From NCBI GenBank assembly GCA_013365325.1, contig JABVXV010000071.1, positions 62,001 through 126,000 on the forward strand: DNA of 64,000 bases. The letters are read 5' to 3'. Every line of letters begins with the position of its first letter. Position 1 is the stretch's first letter. Under the pieces are notes generated by a model. It did no database searches, was not told the DNA's origin, and saw only the letters and a list, made by a program, of their open reading frames with translations. The position numbers and the translations under genes are program-made. This document shows positions 1-13,700 of this stretch, piece after piece. This stretch comes from Dipetalonema caudispina (taxonomy: Eukaryota > Nematoda > Chromadorea > Rhabditida > Onchocercidae).

Positions 1-1766
1 ATCTCGGATTGTTTAAGTTGTTAAATGGTCATTTTAAGATAAATTATTCATGAAATCCAAAGTCCTTCCCAAATTTTAATTTGCACAATTGGTTACAGTT
101 CGGCCGCAACTGCTTAGTGGTGAGGAGTGTATTCCTTAAAGTTTGAAGTAAACCAAGAAGGTACCTTTTTGCAACATTTTCTGAAAAACCCTATCACTCT
201 AATTTAGTTCAGCTAAAACGACAGTGTTCTAAAATCAACTCTCAGTCACTTTCTCTTCAAATTTTAAAATGCTAAATGAAGATTTGAAAGCAAATGAGCT
301 GGTCCATACATTTCAATGTTGTAATATCCTGTATTTTCTCGATAGATTAGCTTAAATTAAATTCATCAGAATGATTAACACTTGAATCACTATAAATTCT
401 ACAATTAATCCTGATAAGTCCAACAATTTCGCTTTTCTAACAAGGGTTATAGGTTAAAATACTAAGTAGATGTTCGTAAGATTTGCATCAGTTTTTTAAC
501 TTCATAAATTTTAAATTTATTGAGATCCATATGCCATCTTTATGCTTCAACGAATGTACGATGAGACTGTTAGAGGTTGGAGATGAGTAAACAATATGAT
601 GTTAATGTATAGTTTTTGTTATTCTTCTATATCATCCACTGATCGTTGTTTTCTGTCAAGCAAAACTAACTTTTTCGACATTAATAAGTTCATCAAAACC
701 ACAAAAAAAAGAAACCTGAAGATGTCTCGAGGAAAAATCAAACATTTTTCAAAATGTTAATGGTTTTGATTACAGAAGTTTAACCATATGCAATAACAAT
801 AAATGTTTTACGATTTTCTATGTATGTAGTAGTGAGAAGGATGGATAAAAATTCTTAAAAGTTATTTGATCTAAAAAAATTTTTTTTAATTTGGAATACC
901 AAATTTTTAAATTATAAATTTGTTGCGACTGAGAAATAATTAATTATGGCTTACGTTTCAACATTTTTGCATCTATAGAAAAAAAATGAAGCAGTGAAAC
1001 AGAAAAGCCACGAATAAAAAAGTAAAAAAGTGCGTTATAAATAAACGATATGAGTAATCGTAAACAAGAAAAAAGAAGGATAACATTTATAAACAGGTGC
1101 AAATGTGTTGAAGATCGGTTTCAATTCACAATGTGATGCATTATCAAATATTACTGATTAGTAAGAGATGTGAAATTTAGTGCTAAGTGGAAAAAAAATT
1201 CAATGAATGTAATGGAATTTGAAATAATTTAGCAACTTCCGAGGTGGAATGCTATCAATTCTTTTTTTGTTCGGTTATTATGTTAGCAATTACTTCTTCC
1301 TGGAAGTTTTCAATAAGTTAATTAATGATACTTTTCTTTTGGTAAATGTTACACTTTTGCTTTCAAAATTCCTGGATCAAAGCGATTAAACTTTTTCTAT
1401 ATTTGTTTTCTTTCTTTTTTATCTCCTTTTTGAGTGATTTAATCAGAATGGCTTCTTCTCTCGCTTAATAATTTGGTGATTTCAACTGACTTGATCTTTG
1501 AATCTTAAAATTTTTCTTCATTTCAATAAATTCAATTCAATACTTGTCTTTGCTTGATATGATTCTATAGATCGAAGAATAATCAATACACTTGAGAAAT
1601 GGCTTTAGTAGCAAAGATAGCGAAATGATGGATCGATGGACATACAGGCTTAAAAATGTTATTTTAGCTCAAGCAGCTTGATGTAGGCGTAATTATAGTG
1701 TTCGTAAGAAATGTGAGCAATGTAATATGTTGACAGTACCGTTGTAATAAATGTTTGTATTTACAG
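1..1766. other. 5' flank of the SORBS gene, no coding signal
   Basis: AT-rich sequence with stops in all frames and no exon I can support. It ends in a good acceptor (TTTACAG, AG at 1765-1766) placed directly before the first ATG of the SORBS-like gene. That acceptor could receive a spliced leader or an upstream exon lying in this stretch or to the left of the window. No promoter element was recognised. Confidence 0.5.
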
Positions 1767-4700
1767 ATGATGATCAGAACAATACCGTCCCGGCTACCTA
1801 CGCCACCACCACCACCACCTCCACCTCCACCATCAGGAATACAAGTGAAGCCAAAAAACGGATCTTCATCTGGTGGGACAAAGTGGACGTTACGAACCGA
1901 AGCAAGAGATGGTGGTAACAAAAATTCGATGATGCTGAGAGCAGAAGGCGTTATTGAAATACCAAAACCGCAGTCGGTTGCTTCACTTCGTGAGCAAATT
2001 GCCAGGAAATTGGAAGTTAAAATGCCATCCACTCCACCACTACCAACGGGAACAACGACAATTAGTAACGACCGCACGAAATCGCCATTATGGGTTTCCG
2101 ACTCGAATGGACAATATCCATATGTCACGCAGCATGATGACGCATCAAGTTTTCACCATTTGGCACCAAAGACGTCAAAACCTAACAGCAATTCTCATTC
2201 ATCCAATCACACAACATTACAGAAACAATTGTCTGTTGTACATGAACCGGTAGAACGGCATATATCCTGCATAACGCCGGTACCATTTAATCGTACAGCG
2301 ACGCTTACTTCTTCAGTTATCGTCTCCCCGAACATGCTCAATATTTATTCCAACAATACATCCATCGTACCGGCATCCTCTTCCTCGGATACATTTTCAC
2401 CATCAGCAATCATCCACAAACACGAGGAGAATAACGATTACACTTGTTCCCCAGCCAATGATATGGCAGAATCCAGCCAATTAAACGATTATCAAAAATT
2501 GAAACCAGTCAAACAGAGAGTTGGCGATCGTCAACAACCTTCCTTGTCTTCAACAACATCATCCATTGCTAATGGCGCTATCAGTTTCCATCGTAGCAGT
2601 ATTAGTGAAAATGCTACCACCATCCCACAAACACTGAATCCGCCACCATTCTTCGTCAATGGCCATATCACAGATAGAAATGAGATGGCTATTAAGGATC
2701 TGGAAATACCTGGATCAATTAACCACGATGATATTATTCCAGCAAGCAATCTTAGGAGCGATAATACTCAGGAAGTAGGAAGCCAGTTTGGTGCTTCATC
2801 ATCATCACTAGTAACACCACCATGCGAAATGTTGCCGTTCTCGAAACCAATGGAGTTGAGGACCAAAATGAAGCCTGAAAATGGTCATCATCATCAGTTG
2901 CAACCAGAACAGCAAAGTCAGACAACCAGCGCCATATTAAAAACTTACAACAGCCAATTCCCTGCACCAGAACGGGAACTTAAAGGTACCTTAGGTACCA
3001 TGTCTCGCCATGATGCTCATACTGAAAATTCAAGTTGGTACCGCACCATGTTCAAGAAAATGCATGTAGTTGATCAGTTAGGCAAGTTGTTTCATGATTA
3101 CTTTTAATCGTAAAGGATCCTCTATGAAAACAAATTACTAATTTTATTTTCCAACAAGAATCTGTAATTTTAAAAAATTAAAATTTGCCCACTGTTTTTA
3201 CACAAATCACTGCACTGGATTTACTTTTGTCTGTTTATGTTTGCAAATAGTTATCTTCCCTTCACTGTTGATATTATATTACCTTTTGCTCATTTCATTC
3301 ACCATGTATCTAAAATTAAATTTGTTATTCTAGCTTCACGTCACCTTACCGTTACTCCCATTCCATAATTCTCTGTATTACTATTGTCACAAAAAATCAA
3401 ACTAACTATGATACACTACTAGCATTGAAATTACTTCAAAATTGAAGCAAGTGGAAATAATTGCAATGTCATCGGTATTTCTTGAAAAATGAACACGGAG
3501 AGAAATTTCAAAGGAAAGTTTTGCTTTTCTAGTTTCTCTTTTTTGTTCATGGAATGAGTGATGTGCAAGTGTCAATATCTGCGTCCAATAGAGAAGTGCT
3601 TCTTCCAAGTGCTTATATTTCTTAGCTATGCTTTATGGGCACATAGCCTAGCTACATTTGCCCATAAAGTGCTACATAGCCATTGCATGCCACCATTCTA
3701 CCTCATATTCGTACCACTTCATTGCTTAGGCTGGTATGCATTTCCATGGCCATGTCCAAATTATTTATATCACAGTTATTATATCTTTCATTTCTTCCTG
3801 TTCAAAAGAAAATACAAAGGAAAAAGAAGTTTATTTGTTACTCAATCAGCCTGTTTGTCCGCATGTTTGTCCAGTTTTTCTATCTTTGCAATTATTTCTA
3901 CAAATTTCAGAATTCCTTTTCCCTAATTACATACTGATAATATTAATTATATAATAAGGTCTAATGCGGTGTGAAAGTGTATAACTCGTCAAAGAGATTT
4001 AGGCTTCGCCCAGCTCTTAATTTTCCAAAAATTAGTAATTATAATGCTTGCTTACTGGTAATTACAACGCTTTTGTCATCTTCTAAGATCTGAAGTCGAC
4101 AGACAAAGATTTAAATAGTGATTGGATTTTAAATTCAATTTTTATGGGATTTGCCTGAAGTAAAATACAATTCCATTACTTTTGAGGAACGTTTACATTT
4201 AATATTGAAGAAGACGATTCTGGATTAACTGCGATATATCAGAGTACAGCCAGTTTCAATATCCGATTTATTGTCCTCATAAACTATACCTTTTAAAGGT
4301 TTGCCGGATGTTTTTAGAATCCCACTGCTTAGATTAATTCAAGATTTAAGAATTGATGAAACGTTAATGTCAGTCTAATAAAGGACTACAGGTTGACTAG
4401 ATGTCACATTGTAGGCTTTGGGACTTCAATAGCTTACATCTTAATCATCAGTCTGAAATTTAATTTGTTAGATTGTCGACCAAAAAAAAAGAAGGAAAAA
4501 ATAGTAATACAGTGTGCCCTTCTAATCCCTCACTTCAATTCAAGATAACTAAATATCAACTCAAAATAGTAATGACTAAAAGAATAAAACTTAGTCGTAA
4601 AGGTTCTCAACCCCGATTGTTACTATTTTAATATTATCACCAATCGACAAATGCTTGATGCGTATTTATTTCCCAAAAAAATCATTACAGTTTAGATACA

Positions 4701-7700
4701 TTGAGTATGATAGCATCGATGTTCTGATACTGATGTTCGAATCATAATGAACTCTTCCTTTGTAACTTTGCATAAATATACAAGTTTTTCTCATTGTATT
4801 TCCAAGTTTGATTCTCTTGCAACTATTCCACTTCATCATTTCAAGTCATAGGTTATTCACCGATTATGTAATGATACTTCAATGTAATAGACAAGTTTTT
4901 GAGGCGTTAAATTGATAGGACATTTGAACTTCCCGAAACAGATTTAATGAGGTAAAGATGGAAAATTTATTCATTTTGAATGGATAGATTCTTCGTCGAT
5001 TATTTCTGTGCATCAAGCAGTATAATTCTGGAAATAAACTGTACTGAAATGATTGGGAAGATGAGGAAGTTCTCTTTCATCCTAGCTCACTCAATCCTTC
5101 CATCTCATATCGGAGTAAAACGATCAGGGATATTGTCACTCACCGGTCGTTATCCCTTAGAGATAAATGTGTGTTTGTGTCTGTGTGTGTGTGTGTGTGT
5201 ATGTGTGTGTGTGTGTTTGTCATATTAGAGAGGATCGTTTTCTAGTTGAATGGTTAAAAAGCTCTGTCCAAATATTTACTTTTGTGGAGAATTTCCAGAA
5301 TTCTGAGGAACCAACCACATCATAAGCAGTGTCATTTTATTGTTGTTGATAATCGCAACCGTCATCATTTACTATCTTTTGCTTTATCGTCCTAATCATT
5401 ATCACTAACAATGAAATTTGAAAATTTCTGTAAAATTTTTTGGAAAAAACGAAGCTGAAATTCTCAAGTGATCCCACAAAGGAAAATTATTGCATTTGTA
5501 ATATTTGCTTATATTGCTACTGCGTTGCATGCATATAAATAAATACGTATGTTGTGTCAACTAAATCATATTAGTTGCAGCAAGTCATGGTGTGTTGTAT
5601 GTAATGTCGTCTATTGCACAGCTGATTAGAGATTGTAGGTCACTTTTTTCAAAAAAAAAAAAAAAAAAGAAATTCAATTGTATTCCATATCCTACTTTTT
5701 TCTTCAAAATTTAAAACATTATTTTGCTTTGCAATTCTGAAAATAATTTGAAATTTTATTCCTGTGTAATCATTCTTCTCTTGAAATGATTCTGTAAAAT
5801 TACAAAAAAAAATGTCAACCACTCGCAAGCAACCTATTTCCTTTACATTAAAAAAGCGCAATGTTACCCATGTGTAAGCTATTTGATTTCCATATTGTTT
5901 CAATAAAATTTAGTTAGATGCGCTGATGAAAACTTAGAGGCGGAAAATGTAACTATCTATACTAGGTTACGGATTACTCATCCTCTATTTTTGCCTTCCT
6001 TACTATGTTGTCGCCGTTTCCCTAACCGTTTTTAGAAATAAGAGAAATTCATTGATTGAATTTTTTATTTGCCATTTTTAGAATGAATAGACAGTATTTG
6101 TTAAACAGAGTATAATAAGCTTCGTTCTCCTTTTTTACACATTGATCTTTCGTTTCTTAATTTGTTCAAAATCATATTTAACGGAAATGATTTAGATCCT
6201 TCACTGTTGAGGTATCAGCAAAGAAAACTCTCAACTCCAGCGTCAACCGTGCAGCGAGTAAACCGTAAGTGAATTTTCACTTCCATTCTATTCTTCTAGG
6301 ACATGAAAGTTTGTGAGAGTTTAATGTAAAAGTTTTTACATGGATATTCTTGATGCTTGAAATTCATTCTAACGATAAGAAAAGGAAAAGCCATCGTTTA
6401 TTCTTGTTATATTCTTGCGACAACACTTCCACCAGGCTATAGAAAGCTAAATCATTCAAAATAAATGTTTACAGGATCTTGGACACCGAATCCTCAACGT
6501 GATAACGAAACAAATTCACTCAGAAACTATGAGTTACAGTCGAGACGCAGCAGAAGTGTTGGACGTTATGTAGAAAGCCAAAATGGACTGGAACGATTAT
6601 ATCAGCCGTCCTCAGAATGCGTCAATCGTGGGCCTGAGGAATGGGAACTTAGATGGCGTCATGAGTTAGGTGCTGCATCGTCTTGTCCGTCATCCTCATC
6701 ATCTCATCGTTACATCACTAACTGCTTTGCTCAACAACGCTCTAAAACTCAACATTTCCATTTACCACCGTATCGGTTTCAACAGAGCTGTAAGCGAGGA
6801 GCACAGGGTTCAACTGTGGTGCCTCCTATACTAACAAGGTCTCCCTCGAAATGTTTAAATTGTGGTTTGCCTTGTCGTAGTTTATCATGGAGTGAGGTTG
6901 AATATCTTTGTAAAACATTGGACAAGAAGGGGATTCATATGGAATCGTTCACGGAGCAATTAAATAAACTTGTCAAATCAACAGCAATCGGAGATCGCCT
7001 AGATCAGTCCGTTATGTATCTACAAAGTTTAGTTGATTGCTTGGAAGCTTGTGGAACTAATAGTAGCAACAGCAGGAGAGCCAGAAGTCACAGCATATCA
7101 CCAACATCGCTTTCTACTTCTAACCGTTATTGTATTCACAAACACTTTACCAACTTAACAACAACTCTCTGTTCGTCTTGCTCACCTTATATCAGTTCAG
7201 GTGTGTCTCTTCTTCCTATTTAGTTAACACATTTGAATTCTTCTACTTGACCCTGTATGAAATAGACCCTGGATAAATAATTGTTTTGAATCCGAGGGAT
7301 ACTTACAAAATATTGGAAGTTTCTTTTGAAGAATAACTTGTAATAAAAACAACACGAACAATATCAAATGAAATAGGACCGAATGTTGTGATTTTTTTGT
7401 CGACTTTGAATTTCAAAATTTGAAGAGAAATTTTGAACTTTTCACTTCTTCGAATAATCCTACTAATGTTCTTACCATCTATGAGCGTGATCAACTGTTG
7501 AACAATTTTCTAACCATTGTTAAAATTTTTATCTTAAAGTAATCGTTAGATATACAAACTAATCTCCAATATTTCTATTACCTCCATCATTTACCTGCCT
7601 ATTCGATCATTTTCTACTGATTCGATTCTCTGAAAGTATTTGATAGTAATGCATACTGCGCAAGAAGCAGAAGTATCGCCAGATGTTTTGAATGTTGCTC

Positions 7701-10700
7701 GATCTTTCGATATGACTCATAAAGCCAGTTGTCAAATCATTCCATCTTCTACCTGTCGTTTGAACTGTTGATATCTTGCCTTACTGTTGTTGTAATTTCC
7801 GTTATCGTTCCTGTCTTTTGCTATGCCAAACTTGCATATTTGAATTCTTTTGCACCCAGCACTATTATTTAACATCTAACACAAATAATGTTTCAAATTT
7901 TTATTTTAAATTTTAAATTTATTTTTCATATTAGAACCAAGATTTCCTCGAACATCGATAATACAAAACCCCCATCCTTTTCTACGTTTCGTCTTTTTAT
8001 TATTTAAAAGAAAAGAAGCAGCTGACTGTTAAAATTTCGTTGAAAACTGAGGATCGTGAGAGCAATCTATCTATCAGTTGTCGGGAACCGAGATATTTTT
8101 CTGTTTTTCGTCTTTAAATACTAGTGTTTTAACTGTACTGTTATTTGTTAGGTAGGCCAAAAGTAAATGGTCAGTCATCTGGTGATGTGGCCGAAATAAA
8201 AAAGCTTACAAAATATGAAGTTCTTATTCGGCAGAAAGTTGAAAAGCTTTCCGAAGAATTGCAACAACAGCGAAATCGACGGCATGGATATGTGTTAGTT
8301 GTTATTGCTCTTCCACTAATATACTTATTAGAACTATTACTTTTCACGACGTGGTAAGTCATTATTTAATTTAAACATGGTTTTAGTTTCGGTCATGGGA
8401 AGTACTAAGTAGGTCAGACTATGTTTCATCACTAAAGGAATGATGTTTGGTAAAATAGCCGATAATTGTAATCGTATGAAAAGTGATCTTATGTTTAAGA
8501 TGTTTGAGTCAGCTTATTTCCAATAATGAGACCTGCTGTTTTCTACAGTTTGGTTATTGTTGTTAGATATATCGTGGTAACAAGAATAGCTGAATTGATT
8601 CAAGTGATAGTTGATGATACGGTACCATTGTGATAAAATTTAAGAATATTTTTGATGCGCTTCTAATTATTTGTTAGGAAGATATTTTATAGTAGCAATA
8701 GATTTATGACTAGTAAAGGGCAACATTTTCAGACCTTCTGCTTCTCCGGCCCTTCAGAAAAATTTTGATCGCTTTAGTGGATTGATCAATGAATTTGGAC
8801 GTCCAGAACGTGCTACCACACCTCAAACACTATCGCAACCCGAAATTACGACTTGTACTGCACTTTTCTCCTTCAAAGCTATCAGCCCCAAGTAATGTTT
8901 TGATTTTTCCTAAGTTTAATCTCAGGTTTTCAATTCTGATTTAATTTTTTTTTTGGTGCAAGTTCATTTTTCCAATTGTGAATACTTTCTTGTATTTCAA
9001 AATCTTCTCCAGACCAATCAGTAAACGTCCTATCAGAATCATGTAATATTTAATTACATATGAATGGATTAAATGAAAAAAGCTGAACAATTAGCTCACA
9101 AAAATTTTTCGGAAAATTTAGAGTCATGTGCGTCAATACCTTGAAAAGCGATGGATCAAATAAAATTTCATTGATCCAATTGGAAATGATCACGTGACTG
9201 TCCCCTGGAAAAATTATCTCTGGAATGACGAAATTTTTCCTAAAATGTTTGATAATCTGATTTTTAGTTTTTAATTTAGAGAATTATCATTTAATCGTGG
9301 TGATGTGATACGGGCATTTCGCATAATTGATATCAACTGGATGGAAGGCGAACACAACGGTCAAATTGGCATTTTCCCTTCTTCCTATGTACAAGTAGTG
9401 TTTTTGTCACTTAATTTATATTTTTATTGAAATGATTGCGACCATCGCTGTAAAATTATTCCAACTTTTCTCAGCCAGGTTAATTTATTTATAATTAATA
9501 GCAAAGTATCCACCGATGCTATTGCTCAGTACGGGAATTGTGATGTATTTTCTTTCTTTAACACTAAGCAGAAGAGCAAAATTTTAGATTTTAATGAATT
9601 AACAAGAATTATTATGGACTTCAATTAACACAATTAAAAATGTAAATTAAAGATTGATAATAATGAGAAGAGTGAGCAAATCAAACTGATCGCTTTGTAT
9701 CCATTTTCTGCCCGAAATAAGAATGAACTGTCGTTGAAAAAGGTTTGTTAAAATAGTTCATGTTTTGACTTCGTTGATTTGTTTATTCTTACAATGCATA
9801 TTCGACGAATTATCTAATCTTAGCGCTTTATAACTATAAATTTCTTTCTTAGAAAAATGATAAGTAATCTCTCTCATTCTTCATTTTTCATTGCAGAATA
9901 TTCAAATTAAAAAAAAAAAAAAAGTGATATATTGAAAATTGATAGGGTGAAATGCTACGTTATTTACGAAATATTGATGCCAATTGGATTGAGGGTAAAA
10001 ATGTTCATGGACAAGCGGGAATTTTCCCTAAATCATACGTTCATGAAGCATGTGAGGTCAATCTGCATGACAACAATGAAACAACAGCAATACCGGATAG
10101 GCCTAAAACACCACATGACAATATTACTCCATTCAGGTTTATCGACTTTTTGTACTTTATTTTTTAGAAACTTTTTTCGAATAAAAAAAAAAAAAACCAG
10201 GCATTTTTAGTGCCATCCAAATCATTGATCAAATATAGTTCTGGAAGTCGAACTCTGAAAGATATCGATTCTGACTTCTGAATAAGTTAATTCACTCTTA
10301 CAAATGAAGCTAGAAATAATAGTAACTGGATCATTACTTGACTAAACATAGGTAAACAGATCATTTATGATACTTTTGATTTTATTTTTCAGTTTCACTT
10401 GTTTTCTTCCTTGTTATATGACTTCCTCAAATTCCTCAAATTGAACGAGATAATTGTATTTTCAAAAAATTTAATTTCCTGTGAAGAGTGTAAGCGTAAG
10501 TGATGTGTTACTATCTACCATCAAATGAATAAATCTGTTATTCATACTCATTACATATTCAAATAATTACCGTATCTAATATAAATCAATGGCAAACAAT
10601 TTTCGATACACCAAATGATTTTATTTCAAACTTCGTTAAGATTTTGTAAACACCCACTGTAAGCTGTGGTATTAAAATATCGCTTCACTTCTTTTTTTTT

Positions 10701-13700
10701 TTTTTTTCCTTTTAATAAAACGCCAAAATGTAAAATGAGAGAGTTATTAGAAGAAAGAAAGTGGAACTCATTATAAAGCAATGAGTAAACGAGTAAGTAA
10801 CCATAGCATTTGTCATTTTTTATCATGGAAACGACCTTCGGTCAGAAATTTTGTTTTCAAAATTCTATGCCGATATTTTTAATCATTAATTTCCCTTTGA
10901 ATTACTTCATTTACGGGCAGTTTGTTGTTTGAGAAACTTGTTTTGACCGCTTGATATATTTTAGGAAATAAATATACTTCTTTCGAATGCTGTTATCAGA
11001 GGCCATAGTGATGCAAATCATTTCACTTTTTATGTGATTCAAAGAAAAATTATTGGGGAATTTAAAGACAAAAAAAAAATGTTTATAACGCTAAATACAG
11101 TTTCCTATCACTAAAAATTTGAAAGTGAAAAGTTTGCTTTCTATCAGTTACCTGCCTTATTGCGTTGCTCACTCAAAATCATTGAATCAAATCACTTAAT
11201 CAGGAAATATTTCTTGATTTCTTTTTCCTGAAAGTACCGTCTTTGCTGTTTTTTTTTTCGGCTTTGTCGGTTTTTATTTGTTACTTTTTACTTTAGCATA
11301 AAAAAATTCTCAATGTCAACCACCGTTAAACCATCATTTTATTTTTATCATCTTTTTGATAATTGGTCTATTCAGCCAATAAGATTCTGAACAAAATAAT
11401 CGGATAGATCAGAGGTTTTAAATAAAGGAGCATTCATTTCATCAATTGCTATTCTCGTTGTTTCTATGTCATTCACGATACATTATAACACTGTCGAAAG
11501 GAAGGACTGGAGTGGAAAGAAGCAAAAGCATTGGCAAAAAATTTATGGAATCCTCGTGATGCTTTTTTAAACTGAAATTATAGTGCATCTTGCTTTTGCA
11601 GAAACATGTTTTTATATTTGCGTTTGCTAAGATAAAAAATAATATGCTATCTGATTTAACCCCTTGACCTACATCGCGGAGGTTGCCTTACTTCAGAGTT
11701 ATATCAGGTTATATTTGAGTAGTAATATGAAATGCTTGGATCTAAAGTTTAAATTGCTATAAGTTTTCTGTCCATGATCAGAGGTAGGCATTTAGTGTTG
11801 TTTAGAAGGGTACCATAATCTCAAATGTGAACGGTTAAATAGCAACCAAAAAAAAATTTATTTTGAGAGCAGCCTATTTCAATTAAGCGAAATGTCAAAC
11901 TATGTTGACATTTATTGTTCCAAATTGAACAAAATATTGAAGAACTGATGCTAATTTAGAAGCATATTTTGTTAAATCATTCGTGTTTCTATGATATTTT
12001 GCAGAAATAATCACAAATAAATTCATGCAACTGTGACGAATTTTATTTTTCGTCGAAATTTTGTGGTGATATTAGCAGGTAACACTTTAAAAATATTCAA
12101 TGGAAAGGGAATGAATGGATTAAAAAGTGGTACCATTAAATCTTATTTATTTTTCTATGGTAACAGAAAAGGAGAAATTTTTTTTTCCTCACTTTCATAA
12201 CGTTTATAGTTGCGAGCCATATTTTTGCAGCATTTTTCAAGTGGAAAAAGAGAAAAAAAGTAATGAGTGATATATTGCTTCCTTTTAGTAATCTATCGTA
12301 TACTAATTAATAAATTTCTCCTTCGCATATTTGCTCTTGAAATTGATTTTTCAGCATTAATATTTCATTTTTATGCTTCATTTCCAAATTTTTATTTTCT
12401 CTTACTTTTTAAAAGACTGATTAAATGAGCAGAAATTTTCTGCAAAACTCTAAGATTTGCATCATAATAAAGTGACTTCCCAATTTTTAGATTTTATCGG
12501 AATAATGATAACTTTGTAAAATAAAACACTTTTTTTCTTTTTTTTTTGAGTAAATCATATATTAAGCCGATTCTGCTCTCATATTCCTTTTTCTCAGTTT
12601 CAATGATTAGCTTTAATGATTTTGTTGAGCTAAGTTTTCCTCATCGTATATTAGGTAATCAATGAGGGAATTTCTCGCTATAAGGGAAATCATTAAACTT
12701 CATTTGGACAAAAATAATTGAGTTAGAGAGAAAATTTCGATATTTTGCAGGATATTAGATTAGTTTCAGTTTGCTTAATGCAATAATCATTGCTCTGTTA
12801 GACGTCATTGCAATATGAGCATGTAAACTTTGAACCTGTTATTTTTCTTCTTGGAATCTTTCATCTTGTTACATTGGGTTGCAAGCATTTCCCGAGGTTA
12901 CATATATACTATTCCATTTCCTGGATTTTTCCAATGGAACCACTGAATGTTTGATTAATGAATTGCAGTCTTCTTTACAAGATTTCAGAAAGTGATTGTT
13001 TGCACTATTCTCGTCTCATCAAATCCTTTCGACGTGGTATTTCAAAGGATTGAAATGAAGAATATACTTCATTCGTAGATCTGTCAGTTTGCTAACTCGT
13101 GGACCTGATTTTATTTTGCTCTATATGAGTCAGCCTAAAATGGATTTCTTTTTACAATGCTCTTTTCTGTGCAGCTATAATCATCAATCAGTTTCGAGAA
13201 CTATCGCTAGATATTTGTTTCACTACTCAAAAATTTAAAACGAAATTTGCCTCTTTCTTCCTGTCTTAATTTACTAGTTAGCAAATAACCTTAAAAAAAT
13301 GCAAGAAGTTGAACAGGATGGATGGTTCAATTTTCAAGCAGGTTTTGAACAAAACCGACACGTGTTAAGTGCTTTTAAATAAAATAAGTTTATATTTTTC
13401 ATTGTGCTCAAACTGAAACATTTGAAAAATATTTCAATTGAAACTTCTACATCTTCGTTCCAGAATTCTATTAAATTTCCTTAAAAACGTCTTGTTAATT
13501 CTAATTATCAGCAAAATCGACTACCTTTTGATAATAAATGAAGCGTTATGATTGTATTCACAATTCAGATATGCTGCTGAACAATGGTAAGGTTTTTCTT
13601 TGCATCCGAAATGACGATCAAGTCACTAAGTAAAGGTAGCATCAATAGAATAATGAAATTTCCTTAAGTTGTCTTAGTTTAACATATTTCAGCCAAGTAT

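Noticed and set aside
3558..3926. 122-codon plus-strand ORF in SORBS intron 1
   Set aside because: Phe/Tyr/His-rich translation with no family match, and overlapping frames are also open. It looks like a chance frame in AT-rich sequence.
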